DNA from: Streptomyces sp. Root431
GTDB lineage: Bacteria; Actinomycetota; Actinomycetes; Streptomycetales; Streptomycetaceae
Direction: 5' to 3'
DNA length: 64,000 bases
NCBI RefSeq assembly: GCF_001426585.1
Contig: NZ_LMEI01000001.1
Span: 809,951-873,950 of the forward strand
Shown: one piece after another, positions 41,420-50,608 of the stretch
Layout of the letters: every line of letters starts with the position of its first letter
How positions within the stretch are numbered: position 1 is the first letter of the stretch
Program-made: the position numbers and the translations under genes
The notes under the pieces: model-generated
Told to the model about the DNA's origin: nothing
Databases searched by the model: none
What the model saw: only the letters and a program-made list of their open reading frames with translations

Positions 41420-41926
41420 CTATCCGAGCAGCCCGGGAATCTCCTGCACCCCGAACCACAGCAGCTCGTGGTCCTCGGCCCCGTCCACCACGAAGCGCGC
41501 GTCCTCGTCGCCCTGGTCCGCCGCCCCGAGCGCCGCGGCGGCCGCGGTGACGTCCGCCTCCGCGTCGTCCGCGTCGGCGTGCACCGCGGCGGCCTTGGCC
41601 AGCGGTACGGGACCGGCGATCCGGACCTCGCCGATCGAGCCGGCGTCCAGCCCCCGGTCGGGATCCGTGGCGGCGTCCTTGTCGGGCACGTCGACGGCGA
41701 CGACGACCCGGCGCCGCGGCGCCCCGGGGTCACCGGCGAGGAGCCGCAGGGAGGCGGCGGCGGCCCGGTTGAGCGCCGCGTACTCCAGCTCCTCGATGTC
41801 GTCGGAGACGTACCACTCGCGCAGCACGGGGGTGACGGCGTAGGCGGTCAGCGGGCCGGGGCCCAGCTCGCCCGCCTTGTGCGCCTGTGCGAGACCGGGG
41901 AGGGTCAGGGGGACGTACACGCGCAT
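41420..41926 (-). CDS. Conserved actinobacterial protein (DUF6912-like)
   Basis: 168 residues, starting MRVYVPLTLPGLAQAHKAGELG. The N-terminal segment and the YVSDDIEELEYAALNRAAAASLRLL region are conserved among Streptomyces hypothetical proteins that I recall as the DUF6912 family, encoded beside HAD phosphatase and Rv3235-type genes near secA. No catalytic motif, signal peptide or membrane segment is visible; the middle is rich in alanine and aspartate. Function unknown. It is divergent from the Rv3235-type gene across 274 bp and lies 58 bp upstream of the HAD gene on the same strand, so those two may be co-transcribed. Confidence 0.75.
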   Translation of the reverse strand: MRVYVPLTLPGLAQAHKAGELGPGPLTAYAVTPVLREWYVSDDIEELEYAALNRAAAASLRLLAGDPGAPRRRVVVAVDVPDKDAATDPDRGLDAGSIGEVRIAGPVPLAKAAAVHADADDAEADVTAAAAALGAADQGDEDARFVVDGAEDHELLWFGVQEIPGLLG

Positions 41927-42155
41927 GGCTGGCCGCTTTCGTAGACGGAGAGGCCCTCAGGATACGTGCGGAGTCCCCCTTCGGGCTGGCGGGCCGAACT
42001 CGCCGCCCGTCCACCGCCGACGGCCCCCGCCGAGCCCCTGAAGAGCCGCTTTTCCACCGCGTCACCCGGATAGGTGATTCGCCCGCGGAGCGGCCGCGCG
42101 GCCCCGGACTCCTTGCGGGGGCTCGGACCCCACCCGTACAAGATCCCCAACGGAA

Positions 42156-42181
42156 GTTACCGACTGGTACCAATCGGTTAC
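42156..42181 (+). promoter_or_regulatory. GTTAC direct repeat upstream of the Rv3235-type gene
   Basis: GTTAC at 42156-42160 and again at 42177-42181 (two helical turns apart) flank GGTACC. GTAAC half-sites are reported for MtrA, whose gene is in this window, so this is a speculative MtrA site or another regulator's operator. Confidence 0.3.
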
Positions 42182-42200
42182 GCAACGACAGGGGCTCGCC

Positions 42201-42710
42201 ATGACCACCACGCACACCACAACCACCCCCATCGCCTCCGCACCCGCGACCGCCTCCCCCACGGCCACCACCCGCCCCCGCACGCCCCGCCCCCGCACCG
42301 CCCCCGGCGGCCCCGCCGGCACCCGCCCCCGCGGCAGCGCGGGCACCCACCCCCGTACCCCGCCCCGCGTGCTCCCCCCGTACACCGCCTTCGCGGAGCG
42401 CCTGCTCGCGGTGCTCAGCGGGGAGCGGCCGGTCCACTGGATGCTCGGCCACACCGTCGGGGAGGCGTACGAGCAGCTCGTCCGACTGGCCCCGACGACG
42501 CCCCTGCGGTCGCTCGGCCCCCGCCCCATCCTGCGCCGCTGTTCCGTACAGCTGGACCCCCACCGCACGGCCATGGAGGCCTTCGCGAGCATCGCGACCG
42601 GCCATCGCGTCCGGGCCATGGCGTTCCGCCTGGAGCGCGGCCCCGACCAGCGCTGGCGCTGCGCCGCCGTCGAGCTCGACGGTCTGGGCGCGCCGCCCCG
42701 GCACCCATGA
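42201..42710 (+). CDS. Rv3235 family protein
   Basis: 169 residues. The first 60 are low complexity (Thr/Pro/Arg-rich). The conserved part, PYTAFAERLLAVLSGERPVHWMLGHTVGEAYEQLVRLA followed by RCSVQLDPHRTAMEAFASIATGHRVRAMAFRLERGPDQRWRCAAVELDG split by a short loop, matches the actinobacterial Rv3235 family, which is consistently encoded next to secA. No enzymatic residues are evident and the function is unknown. It converges with secA, 53 bp away. The ATG at 42201 is weakly supported because the ribosome site (AGGGGC) is modest; the N-terminal tail could be shorter. Confidence 0.8.
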   Translation: MTTTHTTTTPIASAPATASPTATTRPRTPRPRTAPGGPAGTRPRGSAGTHPRTPPRVLPPYTAFAERLLAVLSGERPVHWMLGHTVGEAYEQLVRLAPTTPLRSLGPRPILRRCSVQLDPHRTAMEAFASIATGHRVRAMAFRLERGPDQRWRCAAVELDGLGAPPRHP

Positions 42711-42763
42711 CGAAGGGGCCGGCGCCCACCGGGCACCGACCCCTACGTCACAGCTTCACCGCA

Positions 42764-45571
42764 TCACTTCTTGCGACGACGCCCACCGCTCGCGTTCTTC
42801 TGCGCCTTGCGGCGCTCCGCTCGCGTCATCCCGTCGCCCGACTCGTCGTCGGAGGCGAAGTCGCCCTCGACGACCCCGCCGTCACCGTCGACGGTCGGCG
42901 CGGAGAAGTGCAGCCGGTCCGGCCGCGCCGGAGCGTCGAGCCCCTTGGCGCGGATCTCCGGACGCCCGGCGCCGGACGGCACCGCGTCGCTCTTGTCGAG
43001 CGAAGGGGCGCTCGCCTGCACGGGGACCTCCTCGACCTGCTGCTCGACCTGGACCTCCAGGTTGAACAGGTAGCCGACGGACTCCTCCTTGATGCCCTCC
43101 ATCATGGCGGTGAACATGTCGAAGCCCTCGCGCTGGTACTCGACCAGCGGGTCCTTCTGCGCCATGGCGCGCAGGCCGATGCCCTCCTGGAGGTAGTCCA
43201 TCTCGTAGAGGTGCTCGCGCCACTTGCGGTCCAGGACCGACAGGACCACGCGCCGCTCCAGCTCACGCATGATCTCCGAGCCGAGCTGCTTCTCGCGCGC
43301 GTCGTACTGCTCGTGGATGTCGTCCTTGACCGACTGGGCGATGAACTCGGCGGTGATGCCGGCCCGGTCCCCGGCCGCGTCCTCCAGCTCGTCGACGGTG
43401 ACCTTCACCGGGTAGAGCTGCTTGAACGCGTTCCACAGACGGTCGAGGTCCCACTCCTCCGCGAAGCCCTCGGCGGTCTCCTGGCGGATGTAGTCGTCGA
43501 TCGTGTCGTCCATGAAGTGCTGGATCTGCTCGTGCAGGTCCTCGCCCTCCAGGACGCGGCGGCGCTCGCCGTAGATGACCTGACGCTGGCGGTTGAGGAC
43601 GTCGTCGTACTTCAGGACGTTCTTACGCGTCTCGAAGTTCTGCGTCTCGACCTGCGACTGCGCGGAGGCGATCGCCCGGGTGACCATCTTGTTCTCGATC
43701 GGCACGTCGTCCGGCACGTTGGCCATGGCCATCACGCGCTCGACCATCTGCGCCTTGAACAGGCGCATCAGGTCGTCGCCGAGCGAGAGGTAGAAGCGGG
43801 ACTCGCCGGGGTCGCCCTGACGGCCGGAGCGGCCGCGGAGCTGGTTGTCGATACGGCGGGACTCGTGGCGCTCGGTACCGAGGACGTACAGCCCGCCGAG
43901 GTCCTTGACCTCCTCGAACTCCGCCTGCACGGCCTTCTTGGCACGCTCGAGGGCGCCGGGAAGGGCCGCGGCCCACTCCTCGACGTGGTCGACCGGGTCG
44001 AGACCGGCCTGACGCAGCTCGGCCTCGGCGAGGTCGTCCGGGTTGCCGCCGAGCTTGATGTCCGTACCGCGACCGGCCATGTTCGTGGCGACGGTGACGG
44101 CGCCGCGGCGGCCGGCCTGGGCGACGATGCTCGCCTCGCGGTCGTGGTGCTTGGCGTTGAGGACCTCGTGCTGGACGCCGCGCTTGGAGAGCTGCTGCGA
44201 GAGGTACTCGGACTTCTCGACGGAGGTCGTGCCGACGAGGATCGGCTGACCCTTCTCGTGCTTCTCCGCGATGTCGTCGACGACGGCCGCGAACTTGGCG
44301 ACCTCGGTCCGGTAGATCAGGTCGGACTGGTCCTTGCGGATCATCGGCCTGTTCGTGGGGATCGGGACGACGCCCAGCTTGTAGATCTGGTGGAACTCGG
44401 CGGCCTCGGTCATGGCCGTACCGGTCATGCCGGAGAGCTTCGTGTACAGCAGGAAGAAGTTCTGCAGGGTGATCGTGGCGAGGGTCTGGTTCTCGTCCTT
44501 GATCGCCACCCCTTCCTTCGCCTCGATGGCCTGGTGCATGCCCTCGTTGTAGCGGCGGCCGGCGAGGATACGGCCGGTGTGCTCGTCGACGATCATGACT
44601 TCGCCGTCCATGACGACGTAGTCCTTGTCCTTCTTGAACAGTTCCTTCGCCTTGATGGCGTTGTTCAAGTACCCGACGAGGGGGGTGTTCACCGACTCGT
44701 AGAGGTTGTCGATGCCGAGCCAGTCCTCGACCTTGGCGACACCGGCCTCGTGGATGGCGACGGTGCGCTTCTTCTCGTCGACCTCGTAGTCGCCGGTCTC
44801 CTCGATGCCCTTGAGCGGGTTGCCGGGCTCGCCCTTGGAGAGGCGGGTGACCAGCTTGGCGAAGTCGCCGTACCACTTGGTGGCCTGGTCGGCCGGGCCG
44901 GAGATGATCAGCGGCGTACGGGCCTCGTCGACGAGGATCGAGTCGACCTCGTCGACACAGGCGAAGTTGTGGCCGCGCTGGACGAGCTCGTCCTGGGACC
45001 ACGCCATGTTGTCGCGGAGGTAGTCGAAGCCGAACTCGTTGTTCGTGCCGTACGTGATGTCGCAGGCGTACTGCTCACGGCGCTGGGCCGGGGTCATGTT
45101 GGCGAGGATGCAGCCGACCTGGAGCCCGAGGAACTTGTGGACGCGGCCCATCATCTCGGAGTCGCGCTCGGCCAGGTAGTCGTTGACCGTGATCAGGTGC
45201 ACGCCCTTGCCGGAGAGCGCGTTGAGGTACGCCGGGAGGGTGCCGACGAGGGTCTTGCCCTCACCGGTCTTCATCTCGGCGACGTAGCCGAGGTGGAGCG
45301 CGGCGCCGCCCATCAGCTGGACGTCGTAGTGGCGCTGCCCGAGGACGCGCTTGGCGGCCTCGCGCACCGTCGCGAAGGCTTCGGGCATGAGGTCGTCGAG
45401 GCTCTCGCCGTCGGCGTACCGCTGCTTGTACTCCTCCGTGAGCGCCCGCAGGTCGGCGTCGGAGAGGTTGACGAAGTCCTCTTCGATGGAGTTGACCTGG
45501 TCCGCGATGCGGTGCAGTTTGCGCAGGATCTTGCCTTCGCCTGCACGCATGAGCTTGTTGAAGACGGACAC
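42764..45571 (-). CDS. secA: Preprotein translocase subunit SecA
   Basis: 935 residues from GTG 45569-45571 with AAGGAGA upstream. The ATPase motor of the general secretory pathway, working at the SecYEG channel. NBD1 carries Walker A ([21 protein letters not shown], about 100-120) and Walker B ([20 protein letters not shown], about 205-225), followed by the preprotein crosslinking domain, NBD2 ([35 protein letters not shown] split around 605-640) and the helical scaffold. The C-terminus ends in a basic tail ([18 protein letters not shown]) without the cysteine-rich zinc motif of E. coli SecA, as is normal for actinobacterial SecA1. An upstream in-frame extension to 45727 is not supported. 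Confidence 0.98.
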   Translation of the reverse strand: MSVFNKLMRAGEGKILRKLHRIADQVNSIEEDFVNLSDADLRALTEEYKQRYADGESLDDLMPEAFATVREAAKRVLGQRHYDVQLMGGAALHLGYVAEMKTGEGKTLVGTLPAYLNALSGKGVHLITVNDYLAERDSEMMGRVHKFLGLQVGCILANMTPAQRREQYACDITYGTNNEFGFDYLRDNMAWSQDELVQRGHNFACVDEVDSILVDEARTPLIISGPADQATKWYGDFAKLVTRLSKGEPGNPLKGIEETGDYEVDEKKRTVAIHEAGVAKVEDWLGIDNLYESVNTPLVGYLNNAIKAKELFKKDKDYVVMDGEVMIVDEHTGRILAGRRYNEGMHQAIEAKEGVAIKDENQTLATITLQNFFLLYTKLSGMTGTAMTEAAEFHQIYKLGVVPIPTNRPMIRKDQSDLIYRTEVAKFAAVVDDIAEKHEKGQPILVGTTSVEKSEYLSQQLSKRGVQHEVLNAKHHDREASIVAQAGRRGAVTVATNMAGRGTDIKLGGNPDDLAEAELRQAGLDPVDHVEEWAAALPGALERAKKAVQAEFEEVKDLGGLYVLGTERHESRRIDNQLRGRSGRQGDPGESRFYLSLGDDLMRLFKAQMVERVMAMANVPDDVPIENKMVTRAIASAQSQVETQNFETRKNVLKYDDVLNRQRQVIYGERRRVLEGEDLHEQIQHFMDDTIDDYIRQETAEGFAEEWDLDRLWNAFKQLYPVKVTVDELEDAAGDRAGITAEFIAQSVKDDIHEQYDAREKQLGSEIMRELERRVVLSVLDRKWREHLYEMDYLQEGIGLRAMAQKDPLVEYQREGFDMFTAMMEGIKEESVGYLFNLEVQVEQQVEEVPVQASAPSLDKSDAVPSGAGRPEIRAKGLDAPARPDRLHFSAPTVDGDGGVVEGDFASDDESGDGMTRAERRKAQKNASGGRRRKK

Positions 45572-45810
45572 TGAGGCTGGTCTCCTTGCCGGTCGGGCCT
45601 GGCACTGGGTCTTGTGATCGACGCGAGCGCGGGCACGGCAGGTGGTCCCCACCGCAACGGCCATCGTAAGCGAGACCGCCCTCGCGAAGGGAGGCCCGCA
45701 GTGCCCGAGCCGCGAGGCCACCCTCAAAGAGAACGCACGAGGTGGGCGGAAGGTGCCGCCCCACCCGAAAAGTGTTCGCTTCCGGTCGGGCGGCTCACGA
45801 CAATCCAGGC

Positions 45811-46398
45811 ATGGAGCCGATCACCCTCACCACCGACCGACTGCGCCTGCGGAACTTCGTCCCCGGCGACGCCGACGCGGTGTACGAAAGCTGCCAGGAC
45901 CCGGACATTCGGCGCTGGACGGTCGTCCCCGACCCGTACACGCGGCAGGACGCGGACTTCTTCCTGAACCGGCTGGTGCCCGACGGCTGGCGCGAGGACT
46001 CGGAGTACCCCTTCGCCGTCGAGCCGCTGGCCGGCGGCCCCCTGCTCGCCGCGATCGGGCTGCACAGCCGCGACTCGGGAATCTGGGAGGTCGGCTTCTG
46101 GCTGCACAAGGACCACCGGGGCCGCGGCTACATGACGGAGGCCGTCCGGGCCCTGGCCCACTGGGCGTTCACGGGACTCGGCTGCACCCGTCTCATCTGG
46201 CGCGCGGAGGTGGGCAACACCGGGTCGCGCGCGGTGGCCGAGCGCGTCGGCTTCGCCCTGGAGGGCGTCCAGCGCGCCGGGCTCGTCAACAAGGGCACGC
46301 TCCGCGACTGCTGGGTCGGCTCGCTGCTCCCCTCGGATTTCGGCCTGCCGAGCCCGCTGCCGTACCTCCCCGCCCAGGACCGCCCCGCCAAGACCTGA
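45811..46398 (+). CDS. GNAT family N-acetyltransferase
   Basis: 195 residues from ATG 45811, beginning [36 protein letters not shown], the usual RimJ/RimL-type entry. The acetyl-CoA motif is [28 protein letters not shown] near residue 90-118, followed by [26 protein letters not shown], the characteristic late beta-alpha element. The substrate is not predictable. The ribosome site is weak; a longer frame from 45742 exists but has no family similarity. It is divergent from secA and followed 42 bp later by the glycosylase-like gene on the same strand, possibly co-transcribed. Confidence 0.88.
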   Translation: MEPITLTTDRLRLRNFVPGDADAVYESCQDPDIRRWTVVPDPYTRQDADFFLNRLVPDGWREDSEYPFAVEPLAGGPLLAAIGLHSRDSGIWEVGFWLHKDHRGRGYMTEAVRALAHWAFTGLGCTRLIWRAEVGNTGSRAVAERVGFALEGVQRAGLVNKGTLRDCWVGSLLPSDFGLPSPLPYLPAQDRPAKT

Positions 46399-46440
46399 CC
46401 CCGGGCCCGACTGTCGGTGCCGGGCCCTAGGGTGCGATGC

Positions 46441-47610
46441 ATGACGACTGCGCCGCGCCCCGCCGCCGAACTCTCCGCCGACGAAGCCCGCCGGATCGCG
46501 CTGCGCGCTCAGGGGTTCCTGGGCGCGCCCGACCGTAGGTCCGGGGTCCGCGGGGTGCTGCGCGCCCTCGGCCAGGTCCAGCTCGACACGATCTCCGTAC
46601 TGGCCCGCTCGCACGAGCTCATCCCGTACGCGCGCCTGGGCGCCGTGGGCCGCAAGCCGGTCGAGGACGCCTACTGGACCGACGCCCACGCCTTCGAGTA
46701 CTGGTCGCACGCCGCCTGCGTCCTGCCGATCGAGGAGTGGCCCCACTTCGCCTTCCGCCGCCGCGCCTACCGCGACCGCCCGCACTGGCACCACGACCTG
46801 TCGGCCGGGTCGTACGACAAGGTGATCGACCAGCTGCGCTCCGAGGGCCCGCAGACCGCGACGGAGCTGGGCGGCGCGAAGAACAAGGGCGAGTGGTGGG
46901 ACTGGTCCGACGCGAAGATCGCCGTCGAGCGGGCGCTGATGCACGGCGAGGTCGTGGTGGTCGAGCGGCGCGGCTGGAAGCGGGTCTACGACCTGGCCGA
47001 GCGGGCGATCCCGCAGGCGCTGCTCCATGACGAGCTGGACGACGCCGAGTGCGTACGGCGCCTGGTGCGGCAGGCGGGCGAGGCGCTGGGCGTGGGCACG
47101 CGCGCGGACATCGCCGACTACCACCGCATCAAGGGCGAGCAGTTCGACGCGGTGGTGGAGGCGTCGGGGCTCGTTCCGGTCACGGTGGCGGGCTGGGGGA
47201 AGCCCGCGTGGGCGGATCCGGCGGCGCTGGCCTCCGAGCCGCGCGGCCGGCACCGGACGACGCTGCTGTCGCCCTTCGACTCGCTGATCTGGGAGCGGGC
47301 GCGCACGGAGCGGATCTTCGGCTTCACGCACCGCCTGGAGGCGTACGTGCCGAAGCAGAAGCGGGTGCACGGCTACTTCGCGATGCCGGTCCTGGCGGGG
47401 GGCCGTCTGGTCGGCCGTGTCGACCCGGCGCGCGAGGGCGGCACGCTGGTCGCCCGGCAGGTCACCCTGGACGGCCCCAAGGCCGTCCCGGCGGTGGCGC
47501 GGGCGCTGCGCGAGGCGGCCGAGTGGGTCGGCTGCGACGCGGTGTCCGTGGCCCCGGAGCGGGTGAACCACCCCGAGCTCGTACCGGAGCTGGTGCGGGC
47601 CCTCGGCTGA
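46441..47610 (+). CDS. YcaQ/AlkX-like winged-helix DNA glycosylase
   Basis: 389 residues from ATG 46441. Belongs to the HTH_42 (YcaQ/AlkZ) family of DNA glycosylases that unhook interstrand crosslinks and remove bulky alkylation. The conserved entry ALGQVQLDTISVLARSHELIPYARLG holds the catalytic Q-hydrophobic-D triad (QLD, near residue 50), the form I recall as typical of YcaQ/AlkX rather than of the antibiotic-linked AlkZ (QxQ). WSHAACVLPIEEWPHFAFRRR and LLSPFDSLIWERARTERIFGF near 280 are further family marks. No biosynthetic cluster adjoins, so this is a housekeeping repair enzyme. It converges with the response regulator gene, only 15 bp between stops. Confidence 0.87.
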   Translation: MTTAPRPAAELSADEARRIALRAQGFLGAPDRRSGVRGVLRALGQVQLDTISVLARSHELIPYARLGAVGRKPVEDAYWTDAHAFEYWSHAACVLPIEEWPHFAFRRRAYRDRPHWHHDLSAGSYDKVIDQLRSEGPQTATELGGAKNKGEWWDWSDAKIAVERALMHGEVVVVERRGWKRVYDLAERAIPQALLHDELDDAECVRRLVRQAGEALGVGTRADIADYHRIKGEQFDAVVEASGLVPVTVAGWGKPAWADPAALASEPRGRHRTTLLSPFDSLIWERARTERIFGFTHRLEAYVPKQKRVHGYFAMPVLAGGRLVGRVDPAREGGTLVARQVTLDGPKAVPAVARALREAAEWVGCDAVSVAPERVNHPELVPELVRALG

Positions 47611-47625
47611 GGGATCGAGGCGCCC

Positions 47626-48393
47626 CTACCGGATCTCCAGGATCTTCTCCCGCATCGCGTAGACCACGGCTTCCATGCGGGAGTGCAGCTGGAGCTTCTC
47701 CAGGATGTTCCGCACGTGGTTCTTCACCGTGTTCTCGGAGATGAAGAGTTCCTTGGCGATGTCCCGGTTGTTCATGCCGGTCGCGACGAGCTTGAGGACC
47801 TCCAGCTCACGGTCCGTCAGCCGGGGTGCGGGCACGAGCCGGCGCTCGTCGGTGCGCTGGATCATCGACTTGAACTCGGTGAGGAGTTTGGACGCCATCG
47901 ACGGGCTGATCTGCGACTGTCCGTCGGCGACCGCGCGGATCGCCGTCGCGACCTCGTCGGTGGAGATCTCCTTGAGGAGGTAGCCGGTCGCCCCGGCCTT
48001 GATCGCGTCGTAGAGGTCGGCCTCCTCGTCACTGATCGTCAGCATGATGATCTTCGCGCTGGGCGCCACCTCCTTGATGGAGGTGCACGCCTCGATGCCG
48101 CCGCGCCGGGGCATGCGGACGTCCATCAGGACGATGTCGGGCAGCAGATCGGCGGCCTTGTCGACCGCCTCGGCCCCGTCGCCGGCCTCGCCGACGACCT
48201 GGATGTCCTCTTCCTGGGCGAGGACGATCTCCAGACCGCGGCGGAAGAGGGCGTGATCGTCCACCACGAGGACCCGAATCGGCTCCTTGCGGCAGTCGGC
48301 GCTGTCCGAATCCGATCCCTCCGGAGCACTCTCCGGAGTGACCGCGCCAAAGGGCTCGCGTCCCCTGAGCACCGGCCCGAAGCTGTCCGCCAT
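47626..48393 (-). CDS. Orphan LuxR/NarL-type response regulator
   Basis: 255 residues from ATG 48391-48393, preceded by GGGGGAGG. A serine/acidic N-terminal extension of about 37 residues precedes a receiver domain (IRVLVVDDHALFRRGLEIVLAQEEDIQVVGEA, phospho-acceptor Asp in DIVLMDVRMPRRGG near residue 91) and a C-terminal LuxR helix-turn-helix (LTDRELEVLKLVATGMNNRDIAKELFISENTVKNHVRNILEKLQLHSRMEAV). No histidine kinase gene is adjacent, so it is an orphan regulator. It lies downstream of hpf on the same strand with a 215-bp gap, which suggests its own promoter. I recall the S. coelicolor equivalent next to secA and hpf; its target genes are unknown to me. Confidence 0.9.
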   Translation of the reverse strand: MADSFGPVLRGREPFGAVTPESAPEGSDSDSADCRKEPIRVLVVDDHALFRRGLEIVLAQEEDIQVVGEAGDGAEAVDKAADLLPDIVLMDVRMPRRGGIEACTSIKEVAPSAKIIMLTISDEEADLYDAIKAGATGYLLKEISTDEVATAIRAVADGQSQISPSMASKLLTEFKSMIQRTDERRLVPAPRLTDRELEVLKLVATGMNNRDIAKELFISENTVKNHVRNILEKLQLHSRMEAVVYAMREKILEIR

Positions 48394-48608
48394 CGTTCCT
48401 CCCCCTGAAGGCCGTGGCCTGAATTCGTTTCCGGTCCTCCAACCGCTGCTCGATGAGCACCGGTTGGCGTGCACGACATGATTTCATGCCCCGGCGGCGC
48501 GCGGGGTTACCCATGGGCGCACGGGGGTGCCCCTGGGGGCGCGAACCGCGCTCCAGGGGCACCGAATGGGACACCTGATCTGTGTGTGGGTGGTGCGGTG
48601 GCGGCCTG

Positions 48609-49289
48609 TCAGCCGCCGAGCGCACCGCCGGCGCCGCCGCCCTCGGCGAGCGGGTCGCTCTCCAGGTGGATGACGCCGTAGTCGTACGCGTGTCGCCGGT
48701 AGACGACGCTCGGCTGCTTGTTGTCAGCGTCGACGAAGAGGTAGAAGTCGTGGCCGACCAGCTCCATCTCGTAGAGCGCCTGGTCGAGCGTCATGGGGGC
48801 GGCCCGGTGGGTCTTCTCGCGCACCACCAGCGGGCCTTCGCCCTGGACCTCGATCGAGCCCATCATCGTGGTGGGCACCTTGTCCGACTCGTCGGCGACC
48901 AGCTGGCCGTCTCCGTTGAGCTGGGCGGCGCCGGGCACCACGTCCCCGACCTCCGCTGCCGACAGCCTGCCGTTTCCACGGCGGGTGTAGCGCTTGTCGT
49001 GCTGCTTCCGCAGCCGGGCCTCCAGCTTGTCGCTGGCGAGGTCGAGGGCTGCGTAAGGGTCGCCTGCCGCCGCTTCGGCCCGGATGACCGGACCTCGGGA
49101 GTGGAGGGTGATCTCCACGCGGTCGGACCTGTCGGCCTGCCGCGGGTTGTGCTCCTTGGACACCTCGACGTCGAGGCTGATCACCTTGCCGTCGAGCTTC
49201 TGGATCCTCTCCAGCTTCAGCTTCTCGGCCACGTGCTTGCGGAACCGCTCGGGCACCTCGGTCTTGCGGCCCTTGACGACGATGTCCAC
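48609..49289 (-). CDS. hpf: Ribosome hibernation promoting factor, long form
   Basis: 226 residues from GTG 49287-49289 (MDIVVKGRKTEVPERFRKHVAEKL) with GGAG 7 bases upstream. The N-terminal RMF/YfiA-type domain (about 1-100) binds the 30S decoding centre, and the C-terminal domain (about 165-220, PMTLDQALYEMELVGHDFYLFVDADNKQPSVVYRRHAYDYGVIHLES in part) dimerises to join two ribosomes into 100S particles. This two-domain build is the long HPF of actinobacteria and firmicutes. It is probably induced by stress or stationary phase. The 294-bp upstream region includes a hairpin-containing leader. A longer frame to 49352 is possible but lacks a ribosome site. Confidence 0.95.
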   Translation of the reverse strand: MDIVVKGRKTEVPERFRKHVAEKLKLERIQKLDGKVISLDVEVSKEHNPRQADRSDRVEITLHSRGPVIRAEAAAGDPYAALDLASDKLEARLRKQHDKRYTRRGNGRLSAAEVGDVVPGAAQLNGDGQLVADESDKVPTTMMGSIEVQGEGPLVVREKTHRAAPMTLDQALYEMELVGHDFYLFVDADNKQPSVVYRRHAYDYGVIHLESDPLAEGGGAGGALGG

Positions 49290-49583
49290 GCAGAACTCCG
49301 TTCCCGGATCGCCCTGATCGGCTCCTCGGCCGCCGGGCTTCTCCCTTTGCACCAGACTCCGGTGGTTACCGGAGCTCGGACTTGGCGACTTTCACCTCCT
49401 CCTCCCCAGTCGACAAGATCCCCACCCCATCGACAAGAGGTTAATTCGCCCTGAACTCCTGTCCTGTAGGCGCAACCATGTATTCGGCGAGGCAGTGGCG
49501 TTCGCCATTCCTCACAACCGAACATAGCCCCTTCGGACGGGTGTCGGCACCCGCTACCGCGACATACCTCCGTTCGGGTGCTT
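49290..49583 (-). promoter_or_regulatory. Leader and promoter region of hpf
   Basis: No supported gene. A CTCCGGT/ACCGGAG hairpin (49357-49374) lies about 70 bp before the hpf start, just downstream of an unused GGAGGAGGAGGTG purine run (about 49390-49402 on the minus strand) that looks like a ribosome site with no good start after it. I could not match a known riboswitch or a clear SigR-type promoter. Confidence 0.4.
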
Positions 49584-50402
49584 TCACCTCTCACCACCTG
49601 CAACGATCCAAGTTCCCGACGAGTTCCGGTTTATTTCGAACGAAGCGGGAGAGGATGCGATCACAGCAGCCCGTCGCTGTTCGAATCCATGCCCCGACGG
49701 GGCCCGTTCCGGTGATCTCTCCGCCATTCCCCGAGGTAATCCGGGAATGAACGGAACGTGTACGCCTCCGAGTGCGCGCGCCGCCTCCGCGAGCGAAGCA
49801 CCCGTCGTCATCAGGTCGTCCACGAGAACCACCCGTCCGGCCTCCAGCAGGCGCGCACCGCCCGGTACGACCTCCAGCGCCCCCGAGAGGTTCGCCAGTC
49901 GCCCGCGCGCGCCGAGACCCGCCTGGTCCGCCACGTACCGCCGCTGCCGCAGTACGGGCACGACGCGTGCGGCCCGTCCCCCGCGCCGCAGCCGGGCGGC
50001 GGCGGCCAGCGCGATCCGTCGCGTCGGATCGTGGCCACGCGCCCGCACGGAGCTCCGTGAGGACGGCACCGGTACCAGCAGTAGGGGCGAGGAGCCGAGG
50101 CCCGTGGCGGGCCCGGCAGCGGCCGTCACGGCATCGGCGAGCGCGCCGCCCAGGGGCCCGGCGAGCGCCAGCGCCCCACGTTCCTTGTGAGCGAGGAGGA
50201 GTTCCCGTACGGACTCGGCGTAGGGCGCGACGGCATGGACCACCGGCAGCCCCGCCGGCTCGGGCGCGGGCCGCACCCTGCTCGGTCCTGCCCCGGTCAG
50301 CGCGGCCGCGCACTCCGGGCACAGGACGGTGCGCGGCCTGCCGCAGCCTCCGCAGGCGACCGGCAGCACCAGCCCGGCGATCTCGCGCCACCAGCCCCGC
50401 AT
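49584..50402 (-). CDS. comF: ComF family phosphoribosyltransferase-like protein
   Basis: 272 residues from ATG 50400-50402. The N-terminus carries the ComF zinc-finger-like cysteines (VLPVACGGCGRPRTVLCPECAAALTG, about 11-36), then the phosphoribosyltransferase fold with VPVPSSRSSVRARGHDPTRRIA near 115 and the PRPP loop VVLVDDLMTTGASLAEAARALGG near 193-215. The linker between the PRPP loop and the final conserved VIASSPASFEINRN motif is about 34 residues (GVHVPFIPGLPRGMAERSPERAPSG and following). ComF supports DNA uptake in naturally competent bacteria; in Streptomyces it may serve purine salvage or DNA repair, which is inference. It lies between hpf and lpqB on the same strand. Confidence 0.88.
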   Translation of the reverse strand: MRGWWREIAGLVLPVACGGCGRPRTVLCPECAAALTGAGPSRVRPAPEPAGLPVVHAVAPYAESVRELLLAHKERGALALAGPLGGALADAVTAAAGPATGLGSSPLLLVPVPSSRSSVRARGHDPTRRIALAAAARLRRGGRAARVVPVLRQRRYVADQAGLGARGRLANLSGALEVVPGGARLLEAGRVVLVDDLMTTGASLAEAARALGGVHVPFIPGLPRGMAERSPERAPSGHGFEQRRAAVIASSPASFEINRNSSGTWIVAGGER

Positions 50403-50519
50403 GACTCCACTGTGCGCGCTCCCGCCGCCCCGGACCAGCCCTGTGGAAAACCGGCGGGGCTCCCCGGAACCCAAAGGTCCCCAGGAACCCCACAGGACCC
50501 CGGAAGTACGTCAGGTGCA

Positions 50520-50608
50520 CCCTGGACGGACGGGGTCCACCCGGGACGGACGGGTCCACCCGGGTAGGGACGGGCCACCCGGGATGGACAGGACTACCCG
50601 GGATAGAC
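50520..50608. repeat. 19-bp tandem repeats spanning the lpqB stop codon
   Basis: ACCCGGG recurs at 50539, 50558, 50577 and 50596 with an exact 19-bp period (unit roughly GACGGGTCCACCCGGG plus 3). The last copy includes the TAG of lpqB (50594-50596). The CCCGGG cores make each unit self-complementary. Confidence 0.8.

Noticed and set aside
49290..49583. Riboswitch or SigR promoter upstream of hpf
   Set aside because: A GGAAT motif is present, but no GTT at the required distance, and the hairpin does not match a riboswitch class I know.
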